A stretch of DNA of 64,000 bases from the IMG/VR virus record IMGVR_UViG_3300024239_000161, positions 1 through 64,000 of that record, one strand, 5' to 3'. Both the position numbers and the translations under genes were made by a program. Positions 61,122 to 64,000 of this stretch are shown here, one piece after another (the first letter of the stretch is position 1; each line of letters opens with the position of its first letter). Source of the stretch: a virus. The notes under the pieces were generated by a model. It ran no database searches, was not told the origin of the DNA, and saw nothing but the letters and a program-made list of their open reading frames with translations.

Positions 61122-61403
61122 ATGACTAACGAAGAATACCCAGTATCAAACGAATTCATCACATTTGTAAGAATTCGACTGAACCACGAACAAAAGCAAC
61201 AACTCAATCGTTTCCTCAATCTCCATTATCTTGGTGATGTGAATTGTAATGAAATGGATGAGAATGGTCATTTTGTTGCCAAGTATCCAGAGAAAGAAAC
61301 AGAAGAGTTCAAAGATGCTATGTGGAGAGCACACACAACTCACGAATGTGAAGTCAAAGTGGTGTTTGATGTAAATGGTAATTGTAGGTTAGAACTACCA
61401 TAA
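61122..61403 (+). CDS. Small hypothetical protein
   Basis: 93 residues from the ATG after the previous stop (an in-frame upstream ATG at 61104 overlaps that gene). EFITFVRIRLNHEQKQQLNRFLNL and a C-terminal beta segment. Unknown. Confidence 0.5.
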   Translation: MTNEEYPVSNEFITFVRIRLNHEQKQQLNRFLNLHYLGDVNCNEMDENGHFVAKYPEKETEEFKDAMWRAHTTHECEVKVVFDVNGNCRLELP

Positions 61404-61444
61404 ATAATAATGCTTGTGTGTGTCGTAACCAGAAGCAGAGATTA

Positions 61445-61467
61445 GGTGTCTTCGGACACCTTTTCTT
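61445..61467 (+). terminator. Intrinsic terminator with TTCG tetraloop
   Basis: GGTGTC-ttcg-GACACC followed by TTTTCTT. The stable UUCG-type loop makes this a strong terminator; the late motif of the next gene follows at 61469. Confidence 0.9.
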
Positions 61468-61468
61468 G

Positions 61469-61476
61469 TATAAATA
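61469..61476 (+). promoter_or_regulatory. Late promoter motif TATAAATA
   Basis: 36 nt upstream of the GIY-like gene ATG at 61505, directly after a terminator. Confidence 0.55.
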
Positions 61477-61504
61477 GTAATACGACACACAACAAGGCAG
61501 AACT

Positions 61505-62248
61505 ATGACTTCACAAAGTCCAAGAATATACTTGTATAAGATTACCTTTGAAGAAGTTTCTTATTACTATTATGGTGCTCATAAAGAAAAAAAGTTTAAT
61601 GAATACTATATGGGAACTCCTGTAACCCATAAGTGGATGTGGAAATTTTATACTCCTAAAAAGCAAATACTTCAATTTTTTGACTTCACAGATGAAGGTT
61701 GGATAGAAGCACAGGAAGTTGAAAAGAGATTAATAAAACCATTTTATAACACCGATAAGTGGTGTCTTAATGAAAATGTTGGTGGTAAAGTTTTTATTGA
61801 TTTGTGCTCAAAGGGTGGAAGAAAAGCATATGAACTTGGAATAGGAGGACACGCAAGGACTAAAGAACAAATGACCAAAGATGGGAAAAGTGGAGGAAAA
61901 AAAGCATACGAACTTGGATTGGGCATTCATGGAAGAACTAAAGAACAAATGAGTGAAGATGCAAAAAATGGAGGACTAACCGCATATAAACTTGGTGTTG
62001 GAGTTCACGGAAGAACTAAAGAACAAATGAGTGAAGATGGTAAAAAAGCAACACAAAGAGCAAAAGAACTTCGTGTAGGTCTTTATGGACTGGCAACCGA
62101 AGAAAGAAGAGAAAATGTAAAAATTACCAATTCACAAAGATGGGAATGTTGTATGACTGGTTATGTATCAACTTCTGCTGGAGTAGTTTCTTATCAAAAA
62201 GGAAAAGGAATAGATACATCTAAAAATAATAGAAGACGCATATCATAA
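61505..62248 (+). CDS. GIY-YIG-like nuclease with NUMOD3-like repeats
   Basis: 247 residues. YLYKITFEEVSYYYYGAHKEKK and YYMGTPVTHKWMWKF are a divergent GIY-YIG core; EAQEVEKRLIKPFYNTDKWCLN may carry the Glu. Three tandem repeats follow, each with GRTKEQMSEDGK-type sequence (ELGIGGHARTKEQMTKDG, ELGLGIHGRTKEQMSED, KLGVGVHGRTKEQMSEDG), a repeat like NUMOD3 DNA-binding motifs. A lone homing-type gene in the small-gene region with its own late motif. Confidence 0.7.
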   Translation: MTSQSPRIYLYKITFEEVSYYYYGAHKEKKFNEYYMGTPVTHKWMWKFYTPKKQILQFFDFTDEGWIEAQEVEKRLIKPFYNTDKWCLNENVGGKVFIDLCSKGGRKAYELGIGGHARTKEQMTKDGKSGGKKAYELGLGIHGRTKEQMSEDAKNGGLTAYKLGVGVHGRTKEQMSEDGKKATQRAKELRVGLYGLATEERRENVKITNSQRWECCMTGYVSTSAGVVSYQKGKGIDTSKNNRRRIS

Positions 62249-62271
62249 GGACACTTTCTAAACTGGAACAA

Positions 62272-62306
62272 GGGCACTTGAAATCAGGTGTCCTTTGTCG
62301 TATAAT
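62272..62306 (+). promoter_or_regulatory. Hairpin plus early promoter (cassette copy)
   Basis: GGGCAC/GTGTCC stem (62272-62293) with CTTT after it. TTGAAA at 62278 is a -35 17 nt before TATAAT at 62301-62306. Confidence 0.7.
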
Positions 62307-62328
62307 GACTTCATAAGCAACTAAACCG

Positions 62329-62592
62329 ATGAACTACGAAACTGAAATCATAGATGGGCACAAAGCAGTTGTCCGTCATTTCTTTGAACCACACGAAATC
62401 CAAGTTGGTTCTCGTTGGGCACGGGCAGATGGTTCCAAAGGTTTTGTGACCGTTGAGGGTTTCAATTATTATGGAAGTGTAAATCCTTATGAATGGGATG
62501 TTGTGTATTCTTGGGAAGAGAACGGTGTAAAGAAAACCTGGCAAAAGGAAATGTTTATTTTTCAAACCAGATATTGCCTGATTGTAGAATGA
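62329..62592 (+). CDS. Small hypothetical protein
   Basis: 87 residues, beta-rich (EIIDGHKAVVRHFFEPHEIQVGSRW, YYGSVNPYEWDVVYSWEENG), possibly a small barrel. First gene of its cassette-driven unit. Confidence 0.55.
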   Translation: MNYETEIIDGHKAVVRHFFEPHEIQVGSRWARADGSKGFVTVEGFNYYGSVNPYEWDVVYSWEENGVKKTWQKEMFIFQTRYCLIVE

Positions 62593-62678
62593 AACTCAAC
62601 ACTATTGTTTTACTGAATGCCTACCAAACAATTGTTCTTTGTTGGGGAGTAGCAATTGCTCTTGGTATTCTAAAATGA
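62589..62678 (+). CDS. Micro-ORF: single-pass membrane peptide
   Basis: 29 residues with a hydrophobic helix (IVLCWGVAIALGIL). ATGA at both ends. Confidence 0.5.
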   Translation: MKLNTIVLLNAYQTIVLCWGVAIALGILK

Positions 62679-62827
62679 ACCTCATAATCAAATACTTACT
62701 TCAAGTTCCTTTACTTTTCTTTTTTGTTACTGGGATAAACTCAATTGTTGGTGATGACTATTTGATTTCTATTCTGGTGGCATTTGGTGCCTTACTTCTT
62801 TATACTACCGGTGATTATCTTGACTAA
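62675..62827 (+). CDS. Small two-segment membrane protein
   Basis: 50 residues with two hydrophobic stretches (YLLQVPLLFFFVTGI, SILVAFGALLLYTTGD). Starts at the ATGA of the previous gene. Phage small membrane proteins such as this can be holins or inhibitors; that is only a possibility. Confidence 0.55.
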   Translation: MNLIIKYLLQVPLLFFFVTGINSIVGDDYLISILVAFGALLLYTTGDYLD

Positions 62828-63080
62828 ACTCTTTCAATACGATAAAAAAGTTTGGGATGATGGTGATACTGACTACACTTGGCAGCTTGGTATCATCAAC
62901 AATAAAACATTACTCTGGGTTCATTATGAAAATCCCAGTCGTTTAGTTTTTAGTGATGGTGGATTACACATCCTATTCTCATTTTTTACTAATTCTTTAT
63001 TTGGAGTAGATTTTCAAGTTGGTAAGGTTGGTTTGAGTTTAAACTTTTTTACAGAATACTTTGATGGATGGAATGACTAA
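62820..63080 (+). CDS. Small hypothetical protein (TTG start)
   Basis: 86 residues from TTG overlapping the previous stop; the in-frame codons before it lie inside the previous gene. Phe/Trp/Tyr-rich (KKVWDDGDTDYTWQLGIINN, LHILFSFFTNSLFGVDF). Unknown. Confidence 0.45.
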   Translation: MTKLFQYDKKVWDDGDTDYTWQLGIINNKTLLWVHYENPSRLVFSDGGLHILFSFFTNSLFGVDFQVGKVGLSLNFFTEYFDGWND

Positions 63081-63280
63081 TGTTTAACTTCAAAGAGGAC
63101 TGGGAAGAACCAACCAAAAAAGCAATTCAACAAATTATCTCCTATAAAGGATACATTCCATCCAAAGACCTCAACGAGTATCAGTATCAAACCTATCTCC
63201 AAGTAGCAACACCACAAGAACTGGAAAAAGACATTATCTTTGAAGCAACGATGCGTAAAGTTATTAGAGGTGTATTATGA
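63080..63280 (+). CDS. Small hypothetical protein
   Basis: 66 residues: FNFKEDWEEPTKKAIQQIISY and YLQVATPQELEKDIIFEATMRK. Overlaps neighbours by 1 and 4 nt. Unknown. Confidence 0.5.
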   Translation: MFNFKEDWEEPTKKAIQQIISYKGYIPSKDLNEYQYQTYLQVATPQELEKDIIFEATMRKVIRGVL

Positions 63281-63477
63281 AAGTTTATGATTACCGAATT
63301 GTAGAGTGCTTTGATTTTGATGAGATGAGCACCTATTACAGCATTCAAAAATATAGTGTTGCTCAAGAAGAATATGTTCTTTACTCACCTAAACGATTTC
63401 TAGAACTTATGCAAGCAAGAGCAGCAATTAAGATGTTGAGGAAATATAAACAACCAATTTACCATTATGTGGAGTGA
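63277..63477 (+). CDS. Small hypothetical protein
   Basis: 66 residues: YDYRIVECFDFDEMSTYYSIQ and RAAIKMLRKYKQPIYH. A short alpha/beta protein. Confidence 0.5.
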   Translation: MKVYDYRIVECFDFDEMSTYYSIQKYSVAQEEYVLYSPKRFLELMQARAAIKMLRKYKQPIYHYVE

Positions 63478-63480
63478 GAA

Positions 63481-63696
63481 ATGACTAACGAACAAATCCT
63501 TGAACTTGTGAGATTTCACTTTCAAGAGGGTGGATTGAGAGACGATGGTAGTTGTTCTGAATATTTTGGAACTCCTGAAAATTTTATTGAGTTTGCCCGA
63601 GCAATCTATGAAATTGGTAATGAAAATGGTTGGGAAAGTCACCAAGAAAGTGTATCCCTGAACTCCTCTTATCCTACTGATTATAACTATGACTAA
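63481..63696 (+). CDS. Small hypothetical protein
   Basis: 71 residues: NEQILELVRFHFQEGGLRDDG and ENFIEFARAIYEIGNENGWES, helical. Start is 3 nt after the previous stop. Overlaps the next by 8 nt. Confidence 0.5.
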   Translation: MTNEQILELVRFHFQEGGLRDDGSCSEYFGTPENFIEFARAIYEIGNENGWESHQESVSLNSSYPTDYNYD

Positions 63697-63862
63697 ACTA
63701 CTTAAATACATCAAATCTTTAAAAACAATCTATGTTCCTTCACTTTGGTTTGGTGTTTTGTTAGTTGCTTTGTTCTTTCCACAGTATGTTTTGTGGTTTA
63801 TGTTTGGAACTGTTTGGGGAGTTTTATGGATGATTGCTTATAATTGGTTTCACGACGAATAA
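63689..63862 (+). CDS. Small two-segment membrane protein
   Basis: 57 residues. Two hydrophobic helices (LWFGVLLVALFFPQYVLWFM, WGVLWMIAYNW) after a basic start (KLLKYIKSLK). Unknown role at the host membrane. Confidence 0.55.
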   Translation: MTKLLKYIKSLKTIYVPSLWFGVLLVALFFPQYVLWFMFGTVWGVLWMIAYNWFHDE

Positions 63863-63892
63863 GGACACTTCCCAAACTGTTCACTGACCTCA

Positions 63893-63919
63893 CCACAGAC
63901 CCTGTGGATGCCTTATAAT
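63893..63919 (+). promoter_or_regulatory. Hairpin plus early promoter (cassette copy)
   Basis: CCACAG-acc-CTGTGG (63893-63907) precedes TATAAT at 63914-63919. Downstream bases TCATAAGCAA match the other cassettes. Confidence 0.65.
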
Positions 63920-63941
63920 ACTCTCATAAGCAACCAAACCG

Positions 63942-64000
63942 ATGACTAATCCCATCATTCCCAAAGTCGCATACATTCCTCTTGAATACCATATGTCTGT
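63942..64000 (+). CDS. Early gene, 3' end beyond the window
   Basis: Starts ATGACTAATCCC, 22 nt after the TATAAT of the cassette. Only MTNPIIPKVAYIPLEYHMSV is visible. Partial. Confidence 0.5.
   Translation, partial: MTNPIIPKVAYIPLEYHMS

Noticed and set aside
1-64000. CRISPR array, insertion sequence or diversity-generating retroelement
   Set aside because: No regularly spaced direct repeats with unique spacers, no transposase, and no reverse transcriptase gene near the variable RCC1 blades.

Overview
The window is an interior piece of a large, AT-rich T4-like myovirus genome. The host is almost certainly a marine picocyanobacterium (Synechococcus or Prochlorococcus). Evidence: T4 core genes in cyanophage-style order (PhoH, RecB-like nuclease, gp33, gp59, DUF1825, gp32; then gp53, gp48, gp4, gp54, gp26, hub proteins, gp27, gp5), a ThyX thymidylate synthase, cyanobacteria-type regulatory elements (a glutamine riboswitch and an NtcA-like box), giant S74-terminated fibres, GIY-YIG/HNH homing endonucleases, three tRNA-like genes and a dense field of tiny early genes. 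No photosynthesis genes are present. No stretch above about 250 bases lacks a gene.

Layout. 1-10.1 kb: a collagen-like S74 fibre (cut at the left edge) and three RCC1-repeat fibre/adhesin genes. 4.6-19.3 kb, wrapped around the third RCC1 gene: a carbohydrate-modification island of glycosyltransferases, 2-oxoglutarate oxygenases, methyltransferases, a sulfotransferase and a GH130-like propeller. 19.3-22.7 kb: glutaredoxin, small conserved genes, a self-contained operon (promoter with NtcA-like box, glutamine riboswitch, three micro-ORFs, terminator) and thyX. 22.7-28.7 kb: homing endonucleases among phoH, nuclease, gp33, gp59, DUF1825, gp32, then a Mom-like DNA-modification gene. 28.6-31.1 kb (minus strand): gp53, gp48, a small unknown gene and gp4. 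31.1-42.6 kb: gp54, gp26, hub/tape-measure-like proteins, a muramidase/M23 virion protein, gp27, gp5 and spike/fibre genes. 42.6-44.1 kb: small early genes, an orphan Phd/YefM-like antitoxin, and tRNA genes interrupted by an HNH gene. 44.1-53.6 kb: a giant 1824-residue S74 fibre, a second long fibre, and a glycine-rich adhesin. 53.7-64 kb: a UvsW-like helicase, a metallophosphoesterase, HNH/GIY nucleases and about 30 very small overlapping genes.

Two promoter classes divide the window. Structural and recombination genes are repeatedly preceded, 20-42 nt before the start codon, by a T4-like late motif (ATAAATA or CTAAATA). The small-gene region, gp32 and the riboswitch operon instead carry sigma70-type promoters; in the small-gene region these often follow or overlap a terminator hairpin.

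The most novel-looking item is at 21.0-21.56 kb. It is a complete phage transcription unit that appears to read host nitrogen status twice: a GTA-N8-TAC (NtcA-type, 2-oxoglutarate-linked) box upstream of a sigma70 promoter, and a glutamine aptamer in the leader with a possible ribosome-site-masking hairpin. It drives a 45-residue YRG-motif peptide and two micro-ORFs. Second is the trio of RCC1 proteins, each with exactly seven near-identical repeats and variable loops, embedded in the sugar-modification island.
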